A stretch of 64,000 bases of DNA from CAWATZ01 sp963784995 (lineage in GTDB: Bacteria; Planctomycetota; Planctomycetia; Gemmatales; Gemmataceae): the NCBI GenBank assembly GCA_963784995.1, contig CAWATZ010000014.1, positions 186,001 through 250,000 of the forward strand, read 5' to 3'. Below the pieces are notes generated by a model. The model saw nothing but the letters and a program-made list of their open reading frames with translations, was not told the DNA's origin and searched no databases. Position 1 is the first letter of the stretch. Every line of letters begins with the position of its first letter. This document shows positions 1 through 9,633 of the stretch, in pieces. Both the position numbers and the translations under genes were made by a program.

Positions 1-824
1 CAGAGTTGCAGGGTCCGTTCCAGGGCCGCGGGGGAGTTGCCGGCGATGCGGAAATGAGCGAGCCAGCGTCCCACCTGGCGATCCGTGGTCAGCTGAATCA
101 GTTTGCGGAGTTTCGCCGACACGGACCGATGCGGCGGCCTCAGCACCTGGTCCCAATCGGTCACGTCTTTGGAGTAGTCCCAGGGGGGCGGAGTCCGGAC
201 TGCTGCCGCCCGTTCCGTGTTGTCCCCACGTGTTCCGGGGACCGGGGACAGGCTGAACAGGTTGACGTTGCACGCGCGGAGGATCTGATCGCGATGCAGA
301 TAGGGAGCAAACAGCCGGGCGGAGAGGAAGCGCATGCCTTGACCCGACCAGACGGTCTGGATCAGATAACCCGGAACGTGTTCCCAGCGCAGTTGCCGGC
401 GGACGTGGATGCCGAGCCATTCGTGGTACTCATTGAGCGTCTCGGGACTGATCTCCAGGACCACCCATTCAGGCCGGACGCCTTTGCGGAACAGCTGGGT
501 GAGCAGGAACTCGGCCGTGATCGGGTCGCCGGCCGGGACCGAGGCGTTCAGGACGGGATAGGGCCCGGGCAACCGGCAGCGCTTTTGCACCAGGGCGGCC
601 GCTTCTTCCTGGTCGATCCCGCACTGGAAGCGGGAACTGCCCAGGAAGACAATCCGCGGCGCCGGCGTCATCGCCAGGGCGCTCAGCACGTCGGCGAAGC
701 TGGGAAAGCGCAGCACCGGCCAGCAGTAATCGAGCAGCAAACCACCCAGCACCTGCACGGCCAGGAAACAACTCAGACCACAGACCAGCACCGTTCGTGA
801 GCGACGATCGCTTCGCCTTGCCAT
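1..824 (-). CDS. SGNH-like protein, partial (C-terminus beyond left edge)
   Basis: The reading frame starts at ATG 824 and runs off the left edge, so only the first ~274 residues are visible. An N-terminal membrane anchor (VLVCGLSCFLAVQVLGGLLL) is followed by the block MTPAPRIVFLGSSRFQCGI, starting at about residue 52, which matches the FLGSSRF block of the next upstream gene and resembles the nucleophile block of SGNH/GDSL-like proteins. The gene is a tandem paralogue of that neighbour: the neighbour's TAG and this ATG are only 2 bases apart, so they are surely co-transcribed behind the MBOAT gene. By analogy with AlgI/AlgJ/AlgX-type pairs it may help O-acylate a surface polysaccharide; this is inference. 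The D-x-x-H half of the active site is off the window. Confidence 0.75.
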   Translation of the reverse strand, partial: MARRSDRRSRTVLVCGLSCFLAVQVLGGLLLDYCWPVLRFPSFADVLSALAMTPAPRIVFLGSSRFQCGIDQEEAAALVQKRCRLPGPYPVLNASVPAGDPITAEFLLTQLFRKGVRPEWVVLEISPETLNEYHEWLGIHVRRQLRWEHVPGYLIQTVWSGQGMRFLSARLFAPYLHRDQILRACNVNLFSLSPVPGTRGDNTERAAAVRTPPPWDYSKDVTDWDQVLRPPHRSVSAKLRKLIQLTTDRQVGRWLAHFRIAGNSPAALERTLQL

Positions 825-826
825 GG

Positions 827-1948
827 CTACTCCTCGGTCCTCCGCGTTGCCTTCCATCCTGCATCGTTCAAGCGCGGCACCAGCACGCGCCAGGCCAGCA
901 TCCGGCTGAAAGCCAGCCGCCCTTCGATGCTGAGATGGTGATTGTCATAGAACAGTTCGTCCGGCATCCAGTCCCGGCAGCAAACAAAAGGACAATGGTA
1001 GTTCCGGCACAGCCGGTCCACACAGGCCCGGTAGGCCGACTCGATTGCCGGGGTGTACAAGTGACGATGCGGTTCGGTCACGGGGATGCCGACCAGGAGG
1101 ACGTTGATCCCCAGGCTGCGGCATTCGCCCAGGATGCGCTCCAGGGCGGCGACGTTTGGCCCGCCCTCGGGCCGATAATCGCGCAGCCAGCGCGACGGCA
1201 CCGTGAACTGGACCGATTTCTCGAAGTGGGCACGCTGCTGGGGACTGAGTGGTTCCCGGTGGGGCAGCCGCAGCAACTCCTGCGGATCGAGCGCTTCCGG
1301 CGGCGGCCCCTCGTTCGCACCGGCCCCAGGAGCAAGCCGGTCAATGACGTCCCAGCGGCGCACCGGGTCGGGACCGAGGCCCACGGCGTGGAGCAGCGTG
1401 GTGCGGTAGTAGAACAGGGGCATCAGTCGCAGCCCCAGTGTCTTGACAGTCAAGCCGGTTTTCCAGATCTGGCGGGCCCAGAAAGGCAGGTCTTGCCAGC
1501 GCAGAAACTGAAGCAGGTGATGGTTGAGCCATTCCGTGTGCCGGCTCAGCGTCTCGGGGCTGACCTCGACGATCAGCCAGCGGGGCCGGACACCCGCCTT
1601 GCGGAGCAAACCGAACACGTGCTCCATCGCGACCTGATCACCGGCCAGGGTCGCCGCATTGAGGACGGTCCAGGTCTGGCTCGGCCGGCACTGGCTCCGC
1701 AGCACCCGGCGGACCTCGGTGCTGCTGATCCCTTCCACGAAACGCGAACTGCCCAGGAAGACCATGTCGATGGCCTCCGGCCGCTCCGGCAGCGATTGCA
1801 AGACGTGCTTGGCCTGGTGGAAGCGGTACAGCGGAAAGACCTGGTCGAGCAGCAGGCCGGAGACCAGCTGGACGGCGACAACCAGACCCAGCGCCCAGCA
1901 AAGCACCTTCCGCGCACGTGTCTGCGGCGCGTGCCGAGTTCGGGTCAT
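827..1948 (-). CDS. Membrane-anchored SGNH-like protein, partner of MBOAT acyltransferase
   Basis: A 373-residue protein with one N-terminal membrane segment (about residues 15-34), a FLGSSRF block at about 64-70 carrying a candidate nucleophilic serine, and a late DELFYDNHHLSIEG block that looks like the Asp-x-x-His end of an SGNH active site. It starts 14 bases after the MBOAT stop, with GAGGG ahead of the ATG, and is followed 2 bases later by its own paralogue. MBOAT proteins of the AlgI/DltB type commonly work with a periplasmic SGNH-fold protein that passes or receives acyl groups on a polysaccharide; the gene order fits this role. The polymer and acyl donor cannot be told from sequence. 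Confidence 0.75.
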   Translation of the reverse strand: MTRTRHAPQTRARKVLCWALGLVVAVQLVSGLLLDQVFPLYRFHQAKHVLQSLPERPEAIDMVFLGSSRFVEGISSTEVRRVLRSQCRPSQTWTVLNAATLAGDQVAMEHVFGLLRKAGVRPRWLIVEVSPETLSRHTEWLNHHLLQFLRWQDLPFWARQIWKTGLTVKTLGLRLMPLFYYRTTLLHAVGLGPDPVRRWDVIDRLAPGAGANEGPPPEALDPQELLRLPHREPLSPQQRAHFEKSVQFTVPSRWLRDYRPEGGPNVAALERILGECRSLGINVLLVGIPVTEPHRHLYTPAIESAYRACVDRLCRNYHCPFVCCRDWMPDELFYDNHHLSIEGRLAFSRMLAWRVLVPRLNDAGWKATRRTEE

Positions 1949-1962
1949 GGTTCCCTCGGTCC

Positions 1963-3384
1963 TCAGAACTGGAAGTAAATGAAGCCCTTGCCATCCTGGG
2001 GCAGCAGCAGCAAGTACAGGACCACGCTTAGCCCCAGCACGGCCCCGGCCACCGGGGCGGGCAACCGCTGTTCCGTCCGCCGCATGGGGACCAGGGTGCC
2101 GATCAGATGGCCCGCGAACACGGCGGTCAGGCAGGCCAGCACCAGGCGGACGCTATTCGGAGCAAGCTCCATGCCTGCCATGGGCACGACCATGCCGGCC
2201 AGGATCGTCCAGGCGTCGGTCAGCGACTGGGCCCGGAAGAACACCCAGCCAACACAAACGGCCAGGAAGGTCGCGGCTATCCAGAAAGGCCGGAACGCCG
2301 GCGCCCGCAGCCAGCCCGGCAGTGGGCAGGCACGCTGCAGCACCAGCAGCAGTCCGTGGTAGGTGCCCCAGACAACGAAGGTCCAACTGGCTCCGTGCCA
2401 GAAGCCGCCCAGGATCATGGTCAGCATCAGGTTGCGATAGGTGGCCACGGTTCCGTGGCGATTGCCTCCCAGCGGTACGTAGAGATAATCGCGCAGCCAG
2501 GACGACAGGCTGACGTGCCAGCGATGCCAGAACTCGGCCGGGCTGCTGGCGAAGTAAGGCATACGGAAGTTGGCCGGCAGCTTGAAGCCAAGCATGTGGG
2601 CAGCGCCGATGGCCATGTCCGAGTAGCCGGAGAAATCGCAGTAAATCTGCATGGCCCAGGCCAGGGTTGCCAGCCACAGAGATCCTGAGCCGTAGATGCC
2701 CGGGTTGGAAATCCCCCCCTTGCCGCCAAAGACCGGATCAACCACCAAGGCCAGGTGATCGCCGATGACCGCCTTCTTGAACAGACCCAGCACGAACAGC
2801 TGGACCCCCGCCTGGAAGCGCAGCCAGCTGAAGCGCTTGTTGCGTGCCAGTTGCGGCAGGAAATCCCCGGAGCGGACGATGGGCCCGGCTACCAGGTGCG
2901 GGAAGAAAAGGATGTACAGGGCATAGTCGAGCGGATCGCGAACCGCCCGGATTTTCTTGCGATAGACGTCCACCACGTAGCTGATGGCCTCGAAGGTGTA
3001 GAACGAGATGCCCAGCGGCAGGACCACCTGAAGGATCGGCACGGACAGGGAAAGGCCCAGCACGTTGCAGACGTTCCGGGTGGTGTCGAGGGCGAAGACG
3101 GTGTACTTGAAGAAGGCCAGGATGCCCAGGTTGATGGTGACGCTGAGGGCGACCAGCAACTTGCGCCGTGCCTGACTTTGGATGCGTTCGAGGTACAGGG
3201 CGACGAGGTAATCGACGGAAGTGGAAGCGATGATGAGCAGGATGAACCAGGGGTTCCAGCTCATGTAGAAGAAGCAGCTGGCCCCCAGCAGCCAGAGCAG
3301 CCGCCAGCGGTGCCTGGGCAGGTTCCAGTAAACAACCAGGACCAGGAAAAGGAAGCCGATGAATTCTGGCTTGATAAAATTCAT
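1963..3384 (-). CDS. MBOAT family O-acyltransferase (AlgI-like)
   Basis: A 473-residue polytopic membrane protein with about ten hydrophobic segments. The hallmark region is near residues 290-360: PAEFWHRWHVSLSSWLRDYLY followed by GGFWHGASWTFVVWGTYHG, which contains the conserved catalytic histidine of AlgI/DltB-type MBOAT proteins. I chose ATG 3384 (MNFIKPEF) because the upstream extension in the same frame is arginine-rich and not membrane-like. The protein probably transfers an acetyl or other acyl group across the inner membrane to a surface glycan. It heads a tight minus-strand operon with two SGNH-like genes. Downstream of its promoter region lies a divergent DJ-1/PfpI gene. Confidence 0.9.
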   Translation of the reverse strand: MNFIKPEFIGFLFLVLVVYWNLPRHRWRLLWLLGASCFFYMSWNPWFILLIIASTSVDYLVALYLERIQSQARRKLLVALSVTINLGILAFFKYTVFALDTTRNVCNVLGLSLSVPILQVVLPLGISFYTFEAISYVVDVYRKKIRAVRDPLDYALYILFFPHLVAGPIVRSGDFLPQLARNKRFSWLRFQAGVQLFVLGLFKKAVIGDHLALVVDPVFGGKGGISNPGIYGSGSLWLATLAWAMQIYCDFSGYSDMAIGAAHMLGFKLPANFRMPYFASSPAEFWHRWHVSLSSWLRDYLYVPLGGNRHGTVATYRNLMLTMILGGFWHGASWTFVVWGTYHGLLLVLQRACPLPGWLRAPAFRPFWIAATFLAVCVGWVFFRAQSLTDAWTILAGMVVPMAGMELAPNSVRLVLACLTAVFAGHLIGTLVPMRRTEQRLPAPVAGAVLGLSVVLYLLLLPQDGKGFIYFQF

Positions 3385-3553
3385 GACCGGAGGAGTCTGA
3401 GGGCACCAGGCAGTCCTTTGCCGTGAACCTCTCACGGCGGGCCCCTTTCATACAAGGGGGATTCTGGGCTGTCAACCGGGGAATGCCTGGTATCTCTCGG
3501 AAAGCGCTCGATTGTGCATCGGCTCACACCCTGGTTTCGTGGAGGTTTCTCTC

Positions 3554-4111
3554 ATGGCCAAGGTCCTGCTTGTGATCGGCGACGCCGCCGAGGTCCTGGA
3601 TACGTTCTATCCGCTGCATCGCCTTCAAGAGGAGGGCCACGAAGTGGTGGTCGCCGGGCCCGAGAAACGCCTTTACCACCTGGTGCTGCACGAACGCCCA
3701 CCCGGCTGGGACATCACCCGCGAGTCACCCGGCTACCACCTGGCTGCCGACATTGCGTTCCGTGACGTCAAGCCGGCGGAGTATGCCGGCATGATCATCT
3801 CGGGAGGACGGGCGCCGGAGTATTTGCGCTACGACGCCGACCTCTTGCGCGTGGTGCGAGCTATCCACGAGCGCGGCCTGCCGATCGGTTCGGTGTGTCA
3901 CGGGATCGAGATTGTGACGGCGGCAGGCGTGATCAAGGGCAAGACGGTGACCACGGTGGCCAAGTGCAAGCTGGACGCCGAACAGGGCGGAGCGACGTAC
4001 GTCGATCAAGTGGTGGTGGTCAGCGGGAACCTGGTGAGCGCCCGCACCTGGCACGACAATCCGCACTTCTTGCGGGAGTATCTGAAACTGTTGCGGGCGG
4101 CGCTGAAGTGA
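3554..4111 (+). CDS. DJ-1/PfpI family protein
   Basis: A 185-residue single-domain protein of the DJ-1/PfpI class I glutamine amidotransferase-like fold. The nucleophile-elbow cysteine is visible in GLPIGSVCHG, after ISGGRAPEYL (acidic-residue loop) and an N-terminal AKVLLVIGDAAE strand. The start at ATG 3554 is preceded by GGAGG; an upstream in-frame ATG at 3512 has no ribosome binding site. Relatives act as glyoxalases/deglycases, chaperones or peptidases, and sequence alone does not separate these. It is transcribed divergently from the MBOAT operon, with about 170 bp between, and ends 10 bases from the convergent TlpA-like gene. Confidence 0.85.
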   Translation: MAKVLLVIGDAAEVLDTFYPLHRLQEEGHEVVVAGPEKRLYHLVLHERPPGWDITRESPGYHLAADIAFRDVKPAEYAGMIISGGRAPEYLRYDADLLRVVRAIHERGLPIGSVCHGIEIVTAAGVIKGKTVTTVAKCKLDAEQGGATYVDQVVVVSGNLVSARTWHDNPHFLREYLKLLRAALK

Positions 4112-4121
4112 GTCGCCCTTA

Positions 4122-5678
4122 TCACTCGTCGTGCGGCTTTTGCACGCGAAGCCTCCGAGTGATTTCCTGTCGTAGTTCGTCCAATTTCTCGGCTGTGAGG
4201 CCACTGCGACCGCTCTTCCAGACAATCGTGCCGTACTCATCCAGGAGGAACACCTTGGGCAGAACGTCCACCTGAAACTGAGTCTGGACGGGACAGGGCC
4301 GAGGGCCGCTGAGCAGAGTCTGGAAGGTCATGATTTGCCGGTTGCGAGCGGCGCGCACCCTCATCTCGGACTCGGCGGGCGACCCGTCCTCGCAGGCGAT
4401 GCCAATCACTTCCAGACCATACCGACCCAACTCCTTTTGCAAATCACAAAGATGTGGATTGGTCCGCTTGCAATACACACACGCGCTGGACCAGAAACTG
4501 AGCAGCAACAACCGGCCTCGGCGGTCCCGTTTGTATTCCCAGGTATCACCGTCGAGAGTGCGCAGGGCCATGTTCTCCAGCCGATTCCCGACCAAGGCGC
4601 AGGACGGCACCTGCGCTACCTCATCCGAAGAGCGGTTGAACAATCGCGGGACTGCGGTTTGAGGAATGGGTGTATTCGGTGTGGTCTTCTTCGGGGCAAC
4701 CTCAGGGTTGACAATGACCCACCGCCCATCCACTTTGCGAAGAAGGATCTCTTGCTGCTCCACTGGGCTTTCGCTGCTGGAGCCTGACTCCTTCGTCTGC
4801 TCGCTCTTGATTGCTTCGGTCCGAGCGAGTTTCTCGGCGACAGCGGCGAGCTTCTTCTTGAGTTCGTCAACCTCGTCGCTGATCTTACAGAGCTTTTCTT
4901 CCAGCGCCTTCAGGTTGTTCTGTTCCTGGGTGTCTTCTGACTTCGCTGGCGTCTTCGGCTGTGTGACTTTGATTAGCCGTTCCGTCGTGTTGCCGGCGCG
5001 ATCGCGCACGGACAGGCGGACCTCGCAGTTCACGTTGAACATGGGGGTCCAGCCAAGCTGGCCCTGAGGGGCTCGCAAATCCGGTGGGAGATCCAGGGGA
5101 GTCCAGGCGCTTCCAATCACGGGGCCTTCTTTGGCCAGGCGATAATCGAGCCGCAAACTCTCGGAATCGAGGTGTTCGTCGGTGATGTCCCACGTGAAGG
5201 TCAGGAAACCCGGTTTCAGCGGAGGAACTTGGCGCAGCGTTACCACGGGGGGAGTCGTATCGACGCAAACCTTCAGTTCGGGCTCAACTCCGTCCGGACT
5301 GGCAGGAACACGCTTGCCGCTCTTGTACTCGGCCTGGACCACGAACCAGTAAGAACCCTGGCCGGGAGCAGTGTATTGAAACGACCTGTCCGATGGCTTC
5401 GCCTCGCCGGCAACTTTGTAGTCCTTTCCGTTGTTTTCAGAAACGCAGAGCAGAACTTGCTGGATCTCCTGATTGTTGGTGCAACTGAGGAAGGGGATGT
5501 GGACGGTGGTGTCCTTCACATAGTGGATCTCTGTGGTCCAGGCAGGCGTAGGACAGAGCAGGACCAGCAGCAGGACGGCCAGAACCGGCTGGCAAAACTT
5601 ACCCAGCCGTCCTCCTCGATCGTGCTTGACAGGATTGTTGCGAAAACCACCAGGACAACGTCCATTCAGGGAAGGCAT
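4122..5678 (-). CDS. Secreted protein with C-terminal thioredoxin-like (TlpA/AhpC-type) domain
   Basis: A 518-residue exported protein: hydrophobic signal segment at about 28-47, two beta-rich Ig-like regions (about 50-230; DTTPPVVTLRQVPP and VRLSVRDRAGNTTE are typical of such repeats), a charged coiled coil at about 250-290 (LKALEEKLCKISDEVDELKKK), a linker, then a thioredoxin-fold domain from about 370 with the redox motif SACVYC and a cis-proline-like VLPKVFLLDEYG. The C-terminal domain suggests thiol-disulfide activity in the periplasm; the N-terminal part probably anchors or presents it. No partner gene is adjacent: it converges with the DJ-1/PfpI gene, and upstream lies the 5.8-6.1 kb inverted-repeat element. 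Confidence 0.75.
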   Translation of the reverse strand: MPSLNGRCPGGFRNNPVKHDRGGRLGKFCQPVLAVLLLVLLCPTPAWTTEIHYVKDTTVHIPFLSCTNNQEIQQVLLCVSENNGKDYKVAGEAKPSDRSFQYTAPGQGSYWFVVQAEYKSGKRVPASPDGVEPELKVCVDTTPPVVTLRQVPPLKPGFLTFTWDITDEHLDSESLRLDYRLAKEGPVIGSAWTPLDLPPDLRAPQGQLGWTPMFNVNCEVRLSVRDRAGNTTERLIKVTQPKTPAKSEDTQEQNNLKALEEKLCKISDEVDELKKKLAAVAEKLARTEAIKSEQTKESGSSSESPVEQQEILLRKVDGRWVIVNPEVAPKKTTPNTPIPQTAVPRLFNRSSDEVAQVPSCALVGNRLENMALRTLDGDTWEYKRDRRGRLLLLSFWSSACVYCKRTNPHLCDLQKELGRYGLEVIGIACEDGSPAESEMRVRAARNRQIMTFQTLLSGPRPCPVQTQFQVDVLPKVFLLDEYGTIVWKSGRSGLTAEKLDELRQEITRRLRVQKPHDE

Positions 5679-5820
5679 GGCAAACGTCCTCAGAGTACTC
5701 TATCGGCTTGATGGTTTGATCCACACTACGCTGTGGGGGTCTACCTTGGACACTGCTTCAGGTCAAGAGGAGAGGGGTTGGGTCTGGAACGTGCAGCTTG
5801 ATAAGCGATGGCCTCGGTTC

Positions 5821-6081
5821 GACTTGTGCCCTATTTGGAGTGCGGCAGTGGCTTTGCCTCTGCCGCTTTTGTTTCTCTTGTATGGACTTTTGTATCTTCT
5901 TTTGTTTCTCCATTTGCCCTTTGGAGTGCCAAGCGGCTTGCCCAACTCCCGAGAGAAAAACAACCCAAACACGAGAAACAAAAGCGGCAGAGGCAAAGCC
6001 ACTGCCGCACTCCAAAGAAAACAGGAAAAACAAAAGCGGCAGAGGCAAAGCCACTGCCGCACTCCAAATAGGGCACAAGTC
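5821..6081. repeat. 261-bp element with ~55-bp terminal inverted repeats (MITE-like)
   Basis: Left end GACTTGTGCCCTATTTGGAG at 5821 and its reverse complement ending at 6081 bound the element; arms of about 55 bp match almost perfectly. A third copy of the core (AAGCGGCAGAGGCAAAGCC... to CTCCAAA, 5977-6016) lies inside, in the same orientation as the right arm. The element carries no transposase and its six-frame translations are low-complexity. It sits between a DUF433 gene and a TlpA-like gene, both on the minus strand, and accounts for most of a 420-bp gap. A non-autonomous transposable element or a folded transcription-stop element would both fit. Confidence 0.7.
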
Positions 6082-6100
6082 AAACTCGGGAACGTCTTCG

Positions 6101-6451
6101 TCACTCAGCAGGGGGAGCATGGGCGGTCCCCTTTTTCGCGAGAAGACGCGCCTTGACCTCGGCAAAGGTGGGCTGCGTCGCTTCGATCTCGCGCTGCATC
6201 CTGTCGGCCGCCTCCTTGCGAATCCGCAGGTACTCGTCCAGTTCGGCCTTGTGGCTGGAATAGTAGGCCAGGGCACCATAGACGTCGGGCAGGGTCAGCG
6301 TGTCCAGTTGCTTCACGATCTCTTCTGGAGACCAGCCACGCCGGTGGTCGGCAAGGAGAACGTCCAGAGTGATGCGCGTTTGGCCGACACGGATGGTCCC
6401 TGTCTCATCAACGCGCAGCGGCACGGAATACGGGTGGATGACGATGGACAT
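6101..6451 (-). CDS. DUF433 domain protein (putative antitoxin-like)
   Basis: A 116-residue protein. The first part (PLRVDETGTIRVGQTRITLDVLLADHRRGWSPEEIVKQLDTLTLPDVYGALAYYSSHKAELDEYL) is the DUF433 winged-helix pattern, often found in VapB-like antitoxins. The remaining ~40 residues form a basic/acidic helix. I chose ATG 6451; a GTG at 6487 in the same frame would abut the upstream regulator's stop. No DUF5615/PIN-like toxin follows: the next thing downstream is the 261-bp inverted-repeat element. It may be a solitary DNA-binding regulator or an orphan antitoxin. Confidence 0.75.
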   Translation of the reverse strand: MSIVIHPYSVPLRVDETGTIRVGQTRITLDVLLADHRRGWSPEEIVKQLDTLTLPDVYGALAYYSSHKAELDEYLRIRKEAADRMQREIEATQPTFAEVKARLLAKKGTAHAPPAE

Positions 6452-6487
6452 GATCGGCTTCGATTCTGTTCCTCGCAGGCCAACCAC

Positions 6488-7915
<1,428 letters not shown>

Positions 7916-7934
7916 GGATCTTTCCTCGTCAATG

Positions 7935-8020
7935 CCCCCGGGTTGCGCTGCGCTCCACCCGGGGCTTTATTCCCGAAACCAGGAGTAAAGCCCCGGGTGG
8001 AGCGCAGCGCAACCCGGGGT
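7935..8020. repeat. Long perfect hairpin between kinase and regulator genes
   Basis: Arms of about 34 bp (CCCCGGGTTGCGCTGCGCTC on the left, reverse complement on the right) separated by ~16 bases. It lies 5 bases after the histidine kinase stop and 20 bases before the regulator start. It could act as a transcription attenuator or mRNA-stabilising structure within the operon; its GC-rich perfect symmetry matches the other long hairpins in this window. Confidence 0.85.
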
Positions 8021-8025
8021 GTCTT

Positions 8026-9480
8026 TCACACAGGCAAAGTCATCAGAAACCGGGCGCCGCCCTCGGCCCGGTTCTCGGCCGACAGCTGGCCGCCGTGGGC
8101 CTCGACAATGCGGCGGGCCACGCTCAGTCCCAGGCCGGTCCCGGTCGGCTTGGTCGTCAGGAACGGCGTGAACAGGCGATCGAGGACTTCGGGAGCGATG
8201 CCGTGGCCCGAGTCGTCAACTTGCAAGCGGGCCCCGGTTTCAGGGTCGTGGTGCAAGCGCAGACAGAGCTGGCCGCCCTGCGGCATGGCGTCCAGGGCGT
8301 TGAGCAGCAGGTTCACCAGCACCGACTTCATCTGGGCGGGATCAACTTGCACCCACACCGGCTCGGGCGACAGTTCGCACGCGCAGGTAATTCCCAGCTG
8401 CCGTTTGCGAGCCCGCACCAGCTCCAGGGCCTGACGCACCAGGTCGCGCAAATCGCACCGGATCCGGCTGGCCTGGGCGGGCCGGACCAGGTCCAGCATA
8501 CCCTGGACCGTTTGCTCCATCCGCTCGATCTCGTCCAGCAGCACGCGCAGGTCTTCCAGGGTCAACGGCTCGTTGGGATAGGCCCGGACTGTCCCCTCCA
8601 CCAGCCATTTCATGGCCGTCAGCGGATTGCGAATCTCGTGGGCGACGCCGCTGGCCAGCTGGCCGGCCAGGGCCAGCTGCTCCGAGTGGACGATCTCCCG
8701 CTGCTGGGTCTGCAACCGCTCCACCAGGCCCTGGACGCGCTGCACCAGGAAATCCAGGTGCGTGTTCAGCCCTTCCAGACCGTGCCCGGTCAGCAGGTCC
8801 ACCACGCTGACCTCCGGGGCCACCCGCGAATGCACGTCCTGGACGCGCACCTGCAAACGGGCAATGGAATGGCTCAGGAAGCGGGCGATGGTATGGCCGC
8901 TGACCAGCCCGCCGATCGGTCCGACCATGCCCAGGAAGAGCAGGGCAAATTGCAGCTTGTTGCTCCAGTCCTGGCTCTGTTCCAGCTCGGCCTCGATCTG
9001 CATCTGATGCGCGTTGAGCAATTCAGTGCAGGGCGTCATCACGTGGCGAAGCGGATGAGCCTCCATCCAGCGGACCACGTCGTCCGCCTTGTTGGCCGGA
9101 GTGCCATTGGCATCCTGCAGCTCCTGCAAGTAGCGCTGGAACCCCTCTTCGATCCGCCGCAGGCTGCCGGCCTGGGTGGCCGGGGTCAGCTGTCGCAGCT
9201 GATCCAGGGCCGAGCGAAAGGCCTGCTCGTCGTTCTGGACGCGCTCCTGCAACTCGCTGGTGGGGTGGACCAGCCGGACCAGCACGTCGTAGCGCAGCCG
9301 GGACAGGGCCATTTGCATGTCGTGGACCGCCCGCAGGCTGACCACGTTCTGGTGGTAACTGCGCAGCAGACGGTTCTGCTGGCTGTGGATGGTCCACAGG
9401 CCGACACCACAGGCGCCGAGCAGGAACAGCCCAAGGAACAAGGCAGGGGAGGTGATCAGCAAATGCAGGCGTCGGTTCAT
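8026..9480 (-). CDS. Sensor histidine kinase
   Basis: A 484-residue membrane kinase. Transmembrane segments at about 8-30 and about 170-190 flank a helical periplasmic sensor region. The phospho-acceptor box is LASGVAHEIRNPLTAMKWL (His near 288), followed by an ATPase domain with N box (VNLLLNALDAMP), G1 (VDDSGHGIAP) and G2 (TGTGLGLSVARRIVEAHGG). Its gene directly precedes the NtrC-type regulator at 6488-7915, so the two form a two-component pair controlling a sigma-54 promoter. The signal is unknown. The 153-bp gap upstream to the SulP stop contains nothing I recognise. Confidence 0.92.
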   Translation of the reverse strand: MNRRLHLLITSPALFLGLFLLGACGVGLWTIHSQQNRLLRSYHQNVVSLRAVHDMQMALSRLRYDVLVRLVHPTSELQERVQNDEQAFRSALDQLRQLTPATQAGSLRRIEEGFQRYLQELQDANGTPANKADDVVRWMEAHPLRHVMTPCTELLNAHQMQIEAELEQSQDWSNKLQFALLFLGMVGPIGGLVSGHTIARFLSHSIARLQVRVQDVHSRVAPEVSVVDLLTGHGLEGLNTHLDFLVQRVQGLVERLQTQQREIVHSEQLALAGQLASGVAHEIRNPLTAMKWLVEGTVRAYPNEPLTLEDLRVLLDEIERMEQTVQGMLDLVRPAQASRIRCDLRDLVRQALELVRARKRQLGITCACELSPEPVWVQVDPAQMKSVLVNLLLNALDAMPQGGQLCLRLHHDPETGARLQVDDSGHGIAPEVLDRLFTPFLTTKPTGTGLGLSVARRIVEAHGGQLSAENRAEGGARFLMTLPV

Positions 9481-9633
9481 TGCACCCGTACCACGCTGTG
9501 CGGGAAGTCTCCCCCAGGCGAGCGGGCCTCCGGCAGGAGTGGAAGCGAAGCCGGGGGGATGAAGCGGCTCGCCACCAACTGTCTATATTACGTCAATTCC
9601 CCAATTCGGTTCAAGAGTCCTGGCGCTCGGGGG

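Noticed and set aside
5821..6081. CRISPR array
   Set aside because: Only three core copies, one of them inverted, with unequal spacing and no cas genes nearby.
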